Origin: CAJQQY01 sp964564545
Lineage (GTDB): Bacteria; Bacteroidota; Bacteroidia; Chitinophagales; Saprospiraceae
Length of the DNA stretch: 64,000 nt
Assembly (NCBI GenBank): GCA_964564545.1
Contig: CAZMBP010000028.1
Coordinates: forward strand, 1-64,000
Direction of reading: 5' to 3'
A program made the position numbers and the translations under genes. Positions 8,721-17,178 of this stretch are shown in pieces (positions within the stretch are counted from its first letter, which is position 1; the number at the start of each line of letters is the position of its first letter). The notes under the pieces are model-generated. The model saw only the letters and a program-made list of their open reading frames with translations, did not search any database and had not been told where the DNA came from.

Positions 8721-9126
8721 TCACCCTAGATGCTTCTTCTTCGAATTTGAAAATACTTTCCGTTTGATCTCGAACTTCTCTCCAAAATTAAATAGTAACC
8801 CAACTTCAATTTCTGTCGCTCTTAGATAGTTAAGTAGTTGAGCTTCATGGGCAGGATGAATATTTTGAACTGCTTTTAATTCAATTATCACTTTTCCATC
8901 GACAATCAAGTCTGCCTTAAAATCACCAATTTGTTCCCCTCTAAAAAAAACCAGGAATAGCTGATTGACGAACAACAGAATGTCCATTTTCTATTAATAC
9001 TTGTTCCAAAGCATTTTCATAGACACTTTCCAAAAAACCAAATCCAAGTTCATTAAAGACATCATAAGCTGCTCCAATTATTTTCTTTGTCAAATCTGAA
9101 TGAAGATAGTTTCTACCATTTTCCAT
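8721..9126 (-). pseudogene. GxxExxY family gene with a frameshift
   Basis: The gene reads MENGRNYLHSDLTKKIIGAA, then ELGFGFLESVYENAL with the G-x-x-E-x-x-Y signature, up to about residue 60. It then leaves frame in a run of eight A (8943-8950, T8 in the sense). Removing one base joins it to FFRGEQIGDFKADLIV and IIELKAVQNIHPAHEAQLLN, giving about 135 residues. The D...ExK residues of the PD-(D/E)xK nuclease fold are kept on the second part, so the gene was intact recently. A sequencing error or slippage-tolerant expression are alternatives. It is flanked on both sides by the same 36-bp repeat. Function of the family is unknown. Confidence 0.85.
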
Positions 9127-9146
9127 TTAATTCATATTTAATAACA

Positions 9147-9205
9147 CCTAAAAAGAAAGATCATATAAATCATAATTATCAGCCCAATCTGCGGCAAAAA
9201 AATCA
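9147..9205 (-). repeat. Third copy of the post-stop repeat
   Basis: The core 9160-9195 matches 8676-8711 base for base, and similarity runs on both sides: CCTAAAAAG before it and an A-run with ATCACCC after it. On the minus strand it follows the stop of the DUF2851 gene (TGA at 9203-9205) within 7 bases and precedes the GxxExxY start by about 33 bases. Confidence 0.9.
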
Positions 9206-10474
9206 CCCCTTCAATATCCCACACCCAATTGAACACTCCAAACACCGCTTCTTCGAACAATACTCATTCTTCAATTGCAATAATGCCTGCGTCTCATAAG
9301 CTGACTTCGGCAACATCCCCAGTTCCTCCCATTTCGAAATAATGCTATTTTTCTCCGCAGGAACCTCCTCCAACAATTGAAAAGCCCGATCTTTATAATC
9401 CTCCTCATCCTTCCATTTTCCGTATAAAAAAAGAAAAGGTGTAATCGTATTTATAATAAAAAGATGAATCGCATTTCTCCCCAAAGACTTATTCCGTTTC
9501 ACAGACTCCTTATCAAAAACATAATGTGTTTGCCAATAATTCGAAAGCTTCAGCTCAAACATATTTTGGATCTCCTTGACATTTTTCGCAGCCAATACCT
9601 TACTAAACAAATGAGTAGATTGAAAAATTAACTGAGCAAATTGAGCAATTCGAATTGTAGGAAAATTAGCAGGACGCATTCTTAAAAAACGCCAATTCGT
9701 TTTTTCTATCGGAGTGAGTTGATATTTTTTTTGTAAAAATTGATACTCTTTTTTGAGTCGATTCGGGTATTCATCCTCGAAGTCATCATTGAGCAAACCT
9801 GACTGTCCAAAGAGCAATGCTTCGATTTGAAAAAGATCATTTTTATGTTTTCCTAAGATACTCAAAGGTAAAGTTCTAGCAAGTCTTTCAAATGGTTCGG
9901 CATTTACTTTTACTCCAAAGTTCTTCGCTAGAATTTGATAAAAAGTAGATTCCCAGTTATTGGTCTTTTCTTTCAAGAGTTTTTCTATAACAATAGTTTT
10001 ACATTCAAGCCTTTCCACTAAAAGTCGATCAAGCCAAAGCACTTTTGTCATATGCCCAACCTCGTAAAAATGATGTTGGCAAGAAATCCAATATTCATTA
10101 TGTAAAAACTTTTGATAAATTTTTGAGATTTTGGAAGAGATCCGTTTTTTTAATTCAAGGCAAGGAATTCGAGATCCGTTTTGGCGATTTATTTTTTCGT
10201 CCTCATCAAGTACTACATGTAAAATTACATTGTCGTAGGCAGGATCAGATTGATGTTGATGTGAGCTCCAATCAGAAGCTTTTAGATGCATTTCTACATT
10301 TCCTGCCCAAAGTGTTTTTCCAATTTCTATACGTGCATTTGTGAAATCTGGCCCAGAATGATGATTATGTTCACCAATCATTTGAATTCGGATAGGTTGC
10401 CCTTCGGTGGTTTGAAGTTCAGCAGTATCAAACCTTTGCAACCTCCAGACGTAATGGAGAAGGTCTTCTTTCAT
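9203..10474 (-). CDS. DUF2851 family protein
   Basis: A protein of 423 residues recognisable as DUF2851, common and uncharacterised in Bacteroidota. Typical parts are LLHYVWRLQRFDT at the start, GEHNHHSGPDFTNARI, WAGNVEMHLKASDW and YDNVILHVVLDED. The C-terminus has a cysteine cluster (CSKKRCLECSIGCGIL) that could bind metal. The ATG at 10474 is chosen because a longer frame would need a TTG start. Histidine-rich blocks near residues 40-85 suggest an enzyme, but no activity is known to me. A REP pair lies downstream of the next gene and upstream of this start. Confidence 0.85.
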   Translation of the reverse strand: MKEDLLHYVWRLQRFDTAELQTTEGQPIRIQMIGEHNHHSGPDFTNARIEIGKTLWAGNVEMHLKASDWSSHQHQSDPAYDNVILHVVLDEDEKINRQNGSRIPCLELKKRISSKISKIYQKFLHNEYWISCQHHFYEVGHMTKVLWLDRLLVERLECKTIVIEKLLKEKTNNWESTFYQILAKNFGVKVNAEPFERLARTLPLSILGKHKNDLFQIEALLFGQSGLLNDDFEDEYPNRLKKEYQFLQKKYQLTPIEKTNWRFLRMRPANFPTIRIAQFAQLIFQSTHLFSKVLAAKNVKEIQNMFELKLSNYWQTHYVFDKESVKRNKSLGRNAIHLFIINTITPFLFLYGKWKDEEDYKDRAFQLLEEVPAEKNSIISKWEELGMLPKSAYETQALLQLKNEYCSKKRCLECSIGCGILKG

Positions 10475-10596
10475 AGTATGTAAGTTGTTTGTTTTCAACT
10501 AAACTTACGTAATTTCTATGAAATGTAAATATATTGTTATTTGTCAATTATGAGTAAGGATACATATTGTTATTAGCAATTTATTTTTATGCAAAT

Positions 10597-10702
10597 ACGT
10601 GGAGGTCTGCTTTAGCTGACCTAAAAAAAGTGCAGAGCAATTTTTTCCAAATTATTAAAAATCGCTTCGCTCTTCTAGGTCAGCTAAAGCAGACCACCAC
10701 GT
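10597..10702. repeat. REP-like inverted pair, family A
   Basis: Arms 10597-10625 and 10674-10702 are inverted copies with one mismatch. Each arm carries a GTGG tetranucleotide, one base, then a small hairpin GGTCTGC-TTTA-GCTGACC. A tetranucleotide 5' of an imperfect hairpin, in head-to-head pairs, is the known form of REP/BIME elements mobilised by RAYT transposases. Related copies lie at 12069-12116 and 63689-63823. Confidence 0.8.
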
Positions 10703-10705
10703 GTT

Positions 10706-12007
10706 TTATAATTTAAAAAACTTTTTAGTTGCTATTGAATTTCTTTTTACATCCAAGAACTGAATAAAGAAAGTTCCTTTTGATAAATCTGAAATATCAA
10801 TACTAGTTGAATTTATTTTTTCACTTTTAATTCTTTGTCCAAAAGTGTTATAAATTTCAAATTGCTCTATTTCAAAGATCTCTTCTTTTTCAAAAAGCAA
10901 CTCATTCGAAGCTGGATTCGGAAATATTTTTATCCGCTCATTTGAAATATTTTCAACTGTAGTTGTTTCTTCGCAAATGACATTTTTCAAAATGCCCCAC
11001 AACTGATCATCAAAAGTCGACAACGCAAATAAACTTACTCCTGACGATTCTCCCATTCTCACCACAACAATATTTTGACTTGGAATAACATATAATTTTT
11101 GATCATTTTTTCCCAACGCCGCGAACATTTCATCTGGCGCATTTGGAATTATGTCTCCGTTAAAAACTATTTGAGAAGCTGGCAACATATGCGATCCTTT
11201 TCCATTGAGCCACCACAAATATCCATATGATTGATTAAAATTTTGAGAAGTATTGATCATTTCAGTTTGATAATTTTGATCGGCCAAAACTGTCGTTCCA
11301 TTCCAATTTCCTTTGTTTAAAATCAAGGAACCAAATCGAGCCATACTTCGAGGTTTGCTGAAAAAAACATAATTCACCCATGCGCCAGTTAGACCAGTTT
11401 TAAGCATGATTTTTTGAAGAGTATAATTTTGAAAAGTTACTCCACTTGCGTCTTCCACCACATCTTGTAAGAGTCGATAAGGGGCATTGTGATAACTCCA
11501 CCGATCTCCAGCATCTGCCAAATATTGTAAACAAGATGGATCCAAGCAATCCGGATCAGGCACTCCATCATCCAATCCTGTAGCCATCGAAAGTTGATGT
11601 CGAATGGTAATTAAATCTTCTTTGTCCGAAGGCGCACTCGTCCACCCTGTTCCTAAATAATCTGATGTTTTATCATCCAAATCCAGCAATCCTTCTTCTT
11701 GCGCAACTCCTATTAAATATCCAGTCAATGTCTTCGCTGCTGACGCCCAATACCAAACACTATCTTGGCCGAAGCCATTATAATATTCTTCAAAAGCGAT
11801 TTTCCCATCTTTTAAAATGATAAATGCTTTGGTGTTTTTTTCTGCTAAAAATGTGGAAAGGGAATCTAAATCGTCGGTACAAAAACCAGCATCGGTTGGA
11901 GTAATGGTTTCCCATTCACTTCCTAGGAGTGGAGGAAAATAATAGTTTTGAGCAGTAAGTATAAATGGGAATAAAAATATTAGGAATGAGAGTTTAGATC
12001 TTTTCAT
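10706..12007 (-). CDS. Secreted serine hydrolase (beta-lactamase family) with T9SS sorting domain
   Basis: Exported protein of 433 residues. A signal peptide (about 1-20, ending LTAQ) leads to a class C beta-lactamase/transpeptidase-type domain with the SxxK motif SAAK (Ser89, Lys92) and the YxN motif YHN (Tyr172, Asn174), plus the late stretch GYLWWLNGKG. Residues about 350-433 form a T9SS type A sorting domain (IKIFPNPASNELLF ... GTFFIQFLD ... KKFFKL), so the enzyme should be released or anchored outside by the type IX system. These enzymes are usually esterases or D-amino peptidases rather than antibiotic-resistance enzymes. The gene stands alone. Confidence 0.92.
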   Translation of the reverse strand: MKRSKLSFLIFLFPFILTAQNYYFPPLLGSEWETITPTDAGFCTDDLDSLSTFLAEKNTKAFIILKDGKIAFEEYYNGFGQDSVWYWASAAKTLTGYLIGVAQEEGLLDLDDKTSDYLGTGWTSAPSDKEDLITIRHQLSMATGLDDGVPDPDCLDPSCLQYLADAGDRWSYHNAPYRLLQDVVEDASGVTFQNYTLQKIMLKTGLTGAWVNYVFFSKPRSMARFGSLILNKGNWNGTTVLADQNYQTEMINTSQNFNQSYGYLWWLNGKGSHMLPASQIVFNGDIIPNAPDEMFAALGKNDQKLYVIPSQNIVVVRMGESSGVSLFALSTFDDQLWGILKNVICEETTTVENISNERIKIFPNPASNELLFEKEEIFEIEQFEIYNTFGQRIKSEKINSTSIDISDLSKGTFFIQFLDVKRNSIATKKFFKL

Positions 12008-12032
12008 AAGTATAAAATTTGATTTTATACTT
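12008..12032. promoter_or_regulatory. Perfect palindrome directly before the serine hydrolase start
   Basis: AAGTATAAAAT and ATTTTATACTT (11-bp arms) are separated by TTG and touch the start codon at 12007. It could be an operator or an mRNA hairpin covering the ribosome-binding region. No G-rich ribosome site is visible here. Confidence 0.55.
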
Positions 12033-12068
12033 AGACGGTTTTTATTTTAGAAGGTTTAATTTTTATTT

Positions 12069-12116
12069 GAAAAATCGTTTCGCTTTTTTAGGTCAGCTAA
12101 AGCAGACCGCTACGTG
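12069..12116 (-). repeat. Single REP-like element, family A
   Basis: On the minus strand it reads GTAG, C, then the hairpin GGTCTGC-TTTA-GCTGACC and a tail CTAAAAAAGCGAAACG like the other family A arms. It starts 4 bases after the folA stop, with no inverted partner nearby. Confidence 0.75.
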
Positions 12117-12119
12117 TTT

Positions 12120-12611
12120 TTATTTTCTTTGAAATATTTTAAAAGTGTAACTGTGTTCGTTTTTTTCATCTGCTTCGTGGGCTTCTTCGTTAAGGAGTTC
12201 CCATTCGTCCATATTTATTTCTGGAAAAATAATGTCACCTTCCACTTCCAAATCTACTTCTGTCAAATACAACTTGTCAGAATATTTCATTCCTAATTCA
12301 TAGATTTGCGCACCTCCGATGATGAATGCTTCTTCTTCTCCATTCTCTTCTGCAATTTTCAAGGCTTCTTCCAATGAATGTAAAACATAACAATTAGAAA
12401 CGATGTAAAATGGGTTTCGGGTCAAAATCATATTCGTCCTTTTTGGCAAAGGTTTTCCGATTGATTCATAACAATTTCGTCCCATGATGATGTGATGATT
12501 TAAAGTCGTTTTTTTAAAATACTTTAAATCTGCAGGCAAGTACCAAGGGATGTCATTGTCTTTTCCGATGACATTATTTTTAGCAGTAGCGACTATGGTA
12601 GAAACGATCAT
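12120..12611 (-). CDS. folA: Dihydrofolate reductase
   Basis: Reduces dihydrofolate to tetrahydrofolate with NADPH in the cytoplasm. The 163-residue protein has the normal family length and motifs: IVATAKNNVIGKDNDIPWYL with the substrate-contacting acidic and Trp region, IIMGRNCYESIGKPLPKRTN for NADPH binding, and AFIIGGAQIYELGM. It shows no fusion to thymidylate synthase, and thyA is not adjacent. The next gene upstream, CapA-like, starts beyond a 65-base gap. Confidence 0.97.
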   Translation of the reverse strand: MIVSTIVATAKNNVIGKDNDIPWYLPADLKYFKKTTLNHHIIMGRNCYESIGKPLPKRTNMILTRNPFYIVSNCYVLHSLEEALKIAEENGEEEAFIIGGAQIYELGMKYSDKLYLTEVDLEVEGDIIFPEINMDEWELLNEEAHEADEKNEHSYTFKIFQRK

Positions 12612-12676
12612 TTTATTAATATTGATTTTTGAATGAGAAATTTTTAATGAGAAAAATGCTTGATGTCATTTTTCAA

Positions 12677-13876
12677 TCAATTTTTCATCACGTCTAATTT
12701 AGGAACATCCCCAAGTTCTTCAAGAGTGATTATTCTTTCTTCACTTTGAGAATCTTTTAAATGCTTTCGAGTTTTTTTACCAAAAGCATTGATGGCATCT
12801 TGGTTCTCTTTATCCATTCCGATGTGCTTTCCATTTCCATTCTCAAAGGCTGAAATAGGTAGCGCAAAGTAAGTACTTTTTTTCTTAGAATCCTGATAAA
12901 CATATCGCCAAACTGGAATATAATGATGCTCACCTAATGTAATTTCTTTTGTTTTTTTATCTTTTTCCAAAGTGACTTCAAACATAAAACCACCTTCTGT
13001 ATTTGGAGTAGTCTGTGCTGAAATAAAATTACCTAGCGAGTAGGTAACCAATGTTTTTTTAATCGTAGAATCTTTTTGTAAAACATCCATTTCTCGAATA
13101 GGTTGTACTACATGTGGATGCATTCCGATAATCAAATCTGCTCCCCAATTAAATATTTTTTTTGCTAGCTTTCTTTGCTTTTCATTTTCAACATATTTGT
13201 TTTCTTTCCCCCAATGAGTGATGACGATAATCGCATCTGGTTGAAGTTGATGTGCTAACTTCATGTCTTCCTCAATTAATTTTTCATCAATAAAATTGAC
13301 GATAGTTGGTGGTTTAGTTTTTATTCCATTGGTTCCATAGGTATAATTTAAGAAAGCGATTTTGAAATCATTTTTATAGACAATCAATGGATAATGTAAC
13401 GCTCGATCTTCTTTATTTTTAAAAGTTCCTGTTTGGTAAAAACCATAATCTTTGACCGTCGAAATAGTATTAATAACACCTTTTTTACCAGCATCATTCG
13501 AGTGATTATTAGCAGTAACTAACATATCAAAACCTGCTAGACGAAGACCTAAAGCCAATTCATCAGGAGATCGAAATTGAGGATAGCCTCGGTAGGGAGG
13601 TTTGCCGGGAAGCGTCACTTCAAGGTTAGCTATCGCTAAGTCTGCTTTTTCAATAATAGGTTTTACATATTGAAAACAAGGCTCGTAATTGTAGGATTCG
13701 TTTTTTTTAATTTCAGCCGCTTCGATTTGGGGATCATGCCCCATCACATCACCGACGAAAAGTAAATTTATTTTTGAAATGCTATCAGGTTGGATTTGAG
13801 CAGAAGCATTTTTTCCAAAAAGAAATAATAAGAGGAGAAAAGTAATTACAGTTTTATGTCTTGAGGATGAATTCAT
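12677..13876 (-). CDS. CapA-family metallophosphatase-like exported protein
   Basis: Protein of 399 residues with a signal peptide (MNSSSRHKTV ... GKNASAQ), hence probably periplasmic or on the outside. It belongs to the CapA/PgsA group with a calcineurin-like fold: LLFVGDVMGHDPQIEAA, ANLEVTLPG, LVTANNHSNDAGKKG, IVITHWGKEN, and IIGMHPHVVQPI. The ATG at 13876 gives a proper signal peptide; an earlier start adds 11 residues. In other bacteria relatives take part in poly-gamma-glutamate export, but no pgsB/C gene is here. It lies at the end of the mre operon, where rodA often sits, suggesting an envelope role (inference). Confidence 0.87.
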   Translation of the reverse strand: MNSSSRHKTVITFLLLLFLFGKNASAQIQPDSISKINLLFVGDVMGHDPQIEAAEIKKNESYNYEPCFQYVKPIIEKADLAIANLEVTLPGKPPYRGYPQFRSPDELALGLRLAGFDMLVTANNHSNDAGKKGVINTISTVKDYGFYQTGTFKNKEDRALHYPLIVYKNDFKIAFLNYTYGTNGIKTKPPTIVNFIDEKLIEEDMKLAHQLQPDAIIVITHWGKENKYVENEKQRKLAKKIFNWGADLIIGMHPHVVQPIREMDVLQKDSTIKKTLVTYSLGNFISAQTTPNTEGGFMFEVTLEKDKKTKEITLGEHHYIPVWRYVYQDSKKKSTYFALPISAFENGNGKHIGMDKENQDAINAFGKKTRKHLKDSQSEERIITLEELGDVPKLDVMKN

Positions 13877-13915
13877 TATTAGCAGTATGTTATTTAAAAG
13901 AATAGTCACTAGGAA

Positions 13916-13940
13916 TTAACCGTTCACAATTAACCGTTAA
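13916..13940. repeat. Short intergenic repeat of TTAACCGTT words
   Basis: TTAACCGTT occurs twice around CACAA in the 68-base gap between mrdA and the CapA gene. Similar words (TTAACCATTCAC) build the hairpins at 17179-17234 and 35239-35315. Confidence 0.5.
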
Positions 13941-13944
13941 AAAC

Positions 13945-15798
13945 TTATGGATTAATTTTAACCAAATCAGCATCCAACATTCTATTTTCCCAAAACTTTT
14001 TGGAAGGAGAAATTTCACCTGTCAAATATTTTTCAATCATCAAACTTGCAATTGGAGCAGCATATCTTGTTCCCCAAACTCCATGTTCCACATAAACTGC
14101 CACCGCAATTTTTGGATTATCCTTTGGCGCAAATGCAAAGAAAACAGAGTGATCTGCACCAAGTGGGTTTTGGGAAGTTCCAGTTTTACCACAAACCGCA
14201 ATTCCCGGAACTGCAGCATTGGTTGCCGTTCCATTAATAGTTACTCTCTCCATTCCATCGATGATTGGTTGGAAATATTCTTCTTTGATTCTTACTCTTT
14301 TCGGATCTGCTTTTTCTAAAAGCATTTCCTTTCCATTTTCTTTATATCCTTTAATCAAGTGTGGTTTATGATACCAACCTTTATTGGCAATAATTGCAGC
14401 TAGGTTAGCCATTTGCAAAGTAGTCAATTGGATTTCTCCCTGTCCAATTCCTATGGAAGTAATCGTAGGTGAACGCCAACTGCCCTTCTCGCGAGGGTAC
14501 ATAAAATCGTAAGTTTTTGAAGTTGGAATATTTCCTTTATCCTCATGTGGATAATCTATTCCAAGTTTTTGACCTAAACCGAAATCAGACCAATAGTTCG
14601 CCAATGTATCTAAGCCGGCATAAGGATTAGAATAACCATATTTGTCCACCGCATTTCTTAGCAAATGGAAAAAATAGGTATTGCAGGAATGTTGGATCGC
14701 CGTCTCAATATTAGGAACAGGACCACTATGATGACATCTTTGAATACGTCCATTATTATTATAATACCCAGGACAATTTAAATATCGATTAGGAGTAGTG
14801 ACTCCCATTTCCATAGCTGCTAATCCCATAACTGTTTTGAAAATAGAGCCTGGAGGATATTTTGCCTGAACTGCGCGATCAAAAAATGGTTTTAATGTAT
14901 CTGATTGTAACTGTTCGAATGCCTCCCCTCTTTTTCGATTGATGGTCAGAATATTTGGATCATAAGTTGGCATACTTGCCATCGTCAAGATCTCTCCTGT
15001 TTTAGGTTCGATAGCAACAACACTACCTGTTTTATTTGCCATCAATTGCTCAGCATATGCTTGCAATTCAATATCAATGGAAGAGACTAAATTCATCCCT
15101 GAAATAGCTGCTTCATCATCTTTCCCATTTCTATAAGGGCCTACTTCTCGACCACGATTATCTTTTAAAAGCAATTCACGACCTTTGCTACCTCTGAGAT
15201 TTTCTTCATATTGAAATTCTAAACCACTCGCTCCGATGTAATCTCCACTTTTGTAAGTCCCATCAGAGTTTTCAATTTGAAATGAATTCACCTCACTAAT
15301 ATATCCTAGCAAATGTGCTGCATTGGGATATGGGTAAGATCTAACATTTCGAACTTGAACAAAAAATCCAGGAAATTCAAAAAGATGTTCTTGAAATCGA
15401 GCGAATGTTTCCGTAGATATTTTTTTGAGAAAAGTGGTAGGCTGTCGCTTATCGTATCTATTGCTTCTCCAATTTTTATTGGTGTTTTTTATAAAATCTT
15501 TTTTTGTGATATTGAGTAATTCACAAAACTGAAGTGTATCCATTTTGGGATCGATCTGACTATAAGTAAACATCAAATCGAACATTGCATTATTGTTGAC
15601 TAATAATTTGTCATTGCGATCAAAAATTAATCCTCTCGAAGGATATAAAATATTAGTCCCAAAAGTAGCTGCTTCTGCATATTGGCTAGCACTTTTATCC
15701 CATACTTGGATATAGAATGCTTTTCCTAACAATATAATTGCAGAAAGAAAAAACATTGTTTGAATGACTCGTTGACGATATAGTAAGGTATCCTTCAT
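13945..15798 (-). CDS. mrdA: Penicillin-binding protein 2 (elongasome transpeptidase)
   Basis: Class B penicillin-binding protein that cross-links peptidoglycan during cell elongation. The 617 residues start with a cytoplasmic tip and membrane anchor (about 13-30), then a dimerisation domain (LLGYISEV, GASGLEFQYEENLRG), and the transpeptidase domain with SxxK as PPGSIFKTV (Ser about 316), SxN as HSCNTYF (about 368) and KTGTS (about 536). Length and motifs are those of PBP2. It follows mreD by 4 bases and closes the shape operon except for the CapA-like gene. rodA, the usual partner, is not in the window. Confidence 0.95.
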   Translation of the reverse strand: MKDTLLYRQRVIQTMFFLSAIILLGKAFYIQVWDKSASQYAEAATFGTNILYPSRGLIFDRNDKLLVNNNAMFDLMFTYSQIDPKMDTLQFCELLNITKKDFIKNTNKNWRSNRYDKRQPTTFLKKISTETFARFQEHLFEFPGFFVQVRNVRSYPYPNAAHLLGYISEVNSFQIENSDGTYKSGDYIGASGLEFQYEENLRGSKGRELLLKDNRGREVGPYRNGKDDEAAISGMNLVSSIDIELQAYAEQLMANKTGSVVAIEPKTGEILTMASMPTYDPNILTINRKRGEAFEQLQSDTLKPFFDRAVQAKYPPGSIFKTVMGLAAMEMGVTTPNRYLNCPGYYNNNGRIQRCHHSGPVPNIETAIQHSCNTYFFHLLRNAVDKYGYSNPYAGLDTLANYWSDFGLGQKLGIDYPHEDKGNIPTSKTYDFMYPREKGSWRSPTITSIGIGQGEIQLTTLQMANLAAIIANKGWYHKPHLIKGYKENGKEMLLEKADPKRVRIKEEYFQPIIDGMERVTINGTATNAAVPGIAVCGKTGTSQNPLGADHSVFFAFAPKDNPKIAVAVYVEHGVWGTRYAAPIASLMIEKYLTGEISPSKKFWENRMLDADLVKINP

Positions 15799-15802
15799 AA
15801 AC

Positions 15803-16324
15803 TTAATCTCGTGGATTAAAAATTCTTACATACAATAATATAATAATGTAAGAAACTATAAAACTTGAAATAGTTCGTAAAACAATTTCTAGCCAATAAA
15901 CATGTGTGAAAACACTTACAATAAAATAAAACAAAAAATGGAAAAATAATAATGAACTCGAGTAAATTAGAAACCATACAAATCCATAATTTTTAATATT
16001 CGGACTATGGTTGATATTATAACCTCCTCTAGGAGTCAATATTTTTAATGCGATAGGACGAATGAATGCTAAAAATACAGTCGCACTTGCGTGAACACCA
16101 TAAGATGTATAAAATATATCAACTGCCATTCCTAGCAAAAATCCTAAAAATATTAAAAGTGGATCGGGGATTCGAATAGGTAATAATAAAATAAATAATG
16201 GATAGACCATCACATGGACATAATTGAACTCGCCCCAACCAACAGTCATTTGTCGGAAAACCAAGACTTGAATAAATACTAAAAAGATAAATCGTAACGA
16301 ATGTGTAAGTGTAGTATTATTCAT
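15803..16324 (-). CDS. mreD: Rod shape-determining protein MreD
   Basis: Small integral membrane protein of 173 residues with about five hydrophobic helices and few conserved residues, as usual for MreD (QVLVFRQMTVGWGEFNYVHV, GLLLG-like region GFLLGMAVDIFYTSYGVHA). It links MreC to the cytoplasmic elongation machinery. Its start overlaps the mreC stop by 8 bases and its stop is 4 bases before mrdA, so assignment rests strongly on gene order. Confidence 0.92.
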   Translation of the reverse strand: MNNTTLTHSLRFIFLVFIQVLVFRQMTVGWGEFNYVHVMVYPLFILLLPIRIPDPLLIFLGFLLGMAVDIFYTSYGVHASATVFLAFIRPIALKILTPRGGYNINHSPNIKNYGFVWFLIYSSSLLFFHFLFYFIVSVFTHVYWLEIVLRTISSFIVSYIIILLYVRIFNPRD

Positions 16325-17159
16325 CTTCTTTTCCCTCCTCTATTTCTTTAAATTCGTCTTTGAATAAATTATTGACAATGTATACATGTCGAGCAGTACT
16401 CAGATCATTAAATAGTTCTACTTTGATGGAGTGAAAATTTCCTCCCTGGGGATCTTCTTCTATTTCAACAATTTTTCCAATTGGAAGACCTCCTGGAAAA
16501 TAAGAAGAGGCACCACTTGTCTGGATTATATCGTTAATTTCAGGATTTAAATGTTTTGGAATATATTTTAACTCCATCAATTTTGGATTTCCTATACTTG
16601 TCCAAACCAAACTTCCAGGTACATTTAGCCTTGCGATTTTTGCACTTATCCTTGAATCTCTATGCAAAATTGACATCACTCTCGAATATCGATTATTAGA
16701 ACTTATGACAATACCAATTATTCCTTTATCATCAAACACTCCTTTTCGAGTATTGATCCCATGTTTGACTCCTCTATTTAAGGTTAAAAAATTATTAGGA
16801 AGGTTAATTGTGTTGCTGACAACTTTTGCTTCAGTATAAATATACTGTTGTTCGAAATCCTCGGCTGAATATTTCGCAGAGTCTTGCTTAATTTTATTTA
16901 AAAATTTAGCTTCGTCTTGCTGTTGTTTTAATTCTGCAATTACGCCCGAGAGGCTATCATTGACTGCAGACAAATTCCAATACTGCGTTATTTCCCCCCA
17001 ACCATGAGTCATACTATCAGACATGATGCTCTTGGAGTTATGATAAATTTCTCTTTGATTTTTATTAAAGGTAACCACAAGCGAAAGGCAAATGACTTCC
17101 AAAATTAAGAAAACCAAAATCCCTCCACTTCTCGTAAATATTGCAACAATTTGTCTCAT
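16317..17159 (-). CDS. mreC: Cell shape-determining protein MreC
   Basis: Bitopic protein of 280 residues: a short cytoplasmic start MRQIVAIFTRSGG, a membrane helix (about 12-32), a coiled-coil stretch (about 70-110, DSLSGVIAELKQQQDEAKFL) and the periplasmic beta domains (NNFLTLNRGVKHGI, GIIGIVISSNNRYSRVMSIL, IIQTSGASSYFPGGLPIG). The start at 17159 is preferred because an upstream start would add 16 residues before the typical N-terminus. It scaffolds MreB, MreD and PBP2. An 18-bp-arm hairpin separates it from mreB. Confidence 0.94.
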   Translation of the reverse strand: MRQIVAIFTRSGGILVFLILEVICLSLVVTFNKNQREIYHNSKSIMSDSMTHGWGEITQYWNLSAVNDSLSGVIAELKQQQDEAKFLNKIKQDSAKYSAEDFEQQYIYTEAKVVSNTINLPNNFLTLNRGVKHGINTRKGVFDDKGIIGIVISSNNRYSRVMSILHRDSRISAKIARLNVPGSLVWTSIGNPKLMELKYIPKHLNPEINDIIQTSGASSYFPGGLPIGKIVEIEEDPQGGNFHSIKVELFNDLSTARHVYIVNNLFKDEFKEIEEGKEDE

Positions 17160-17178
17160 GACGAAGGAATGTAAACAA

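Noticed and set aside
8128..8767. Several overlapping frames within and after the nucleotidyltransferase gene
   Set aside because: They arise from the G-rich 3' part and the repeat; only the plus-strand frame at 7858-8592 encodes a recognised family.
10706..12007. Serine hydrolase as an antibiotic-resistance beta-lactamase
   Set aside because: SxxK and YxN are shared by many esterases and peptidases; the T9SS sorting domain and lack of resistance context argue against it.
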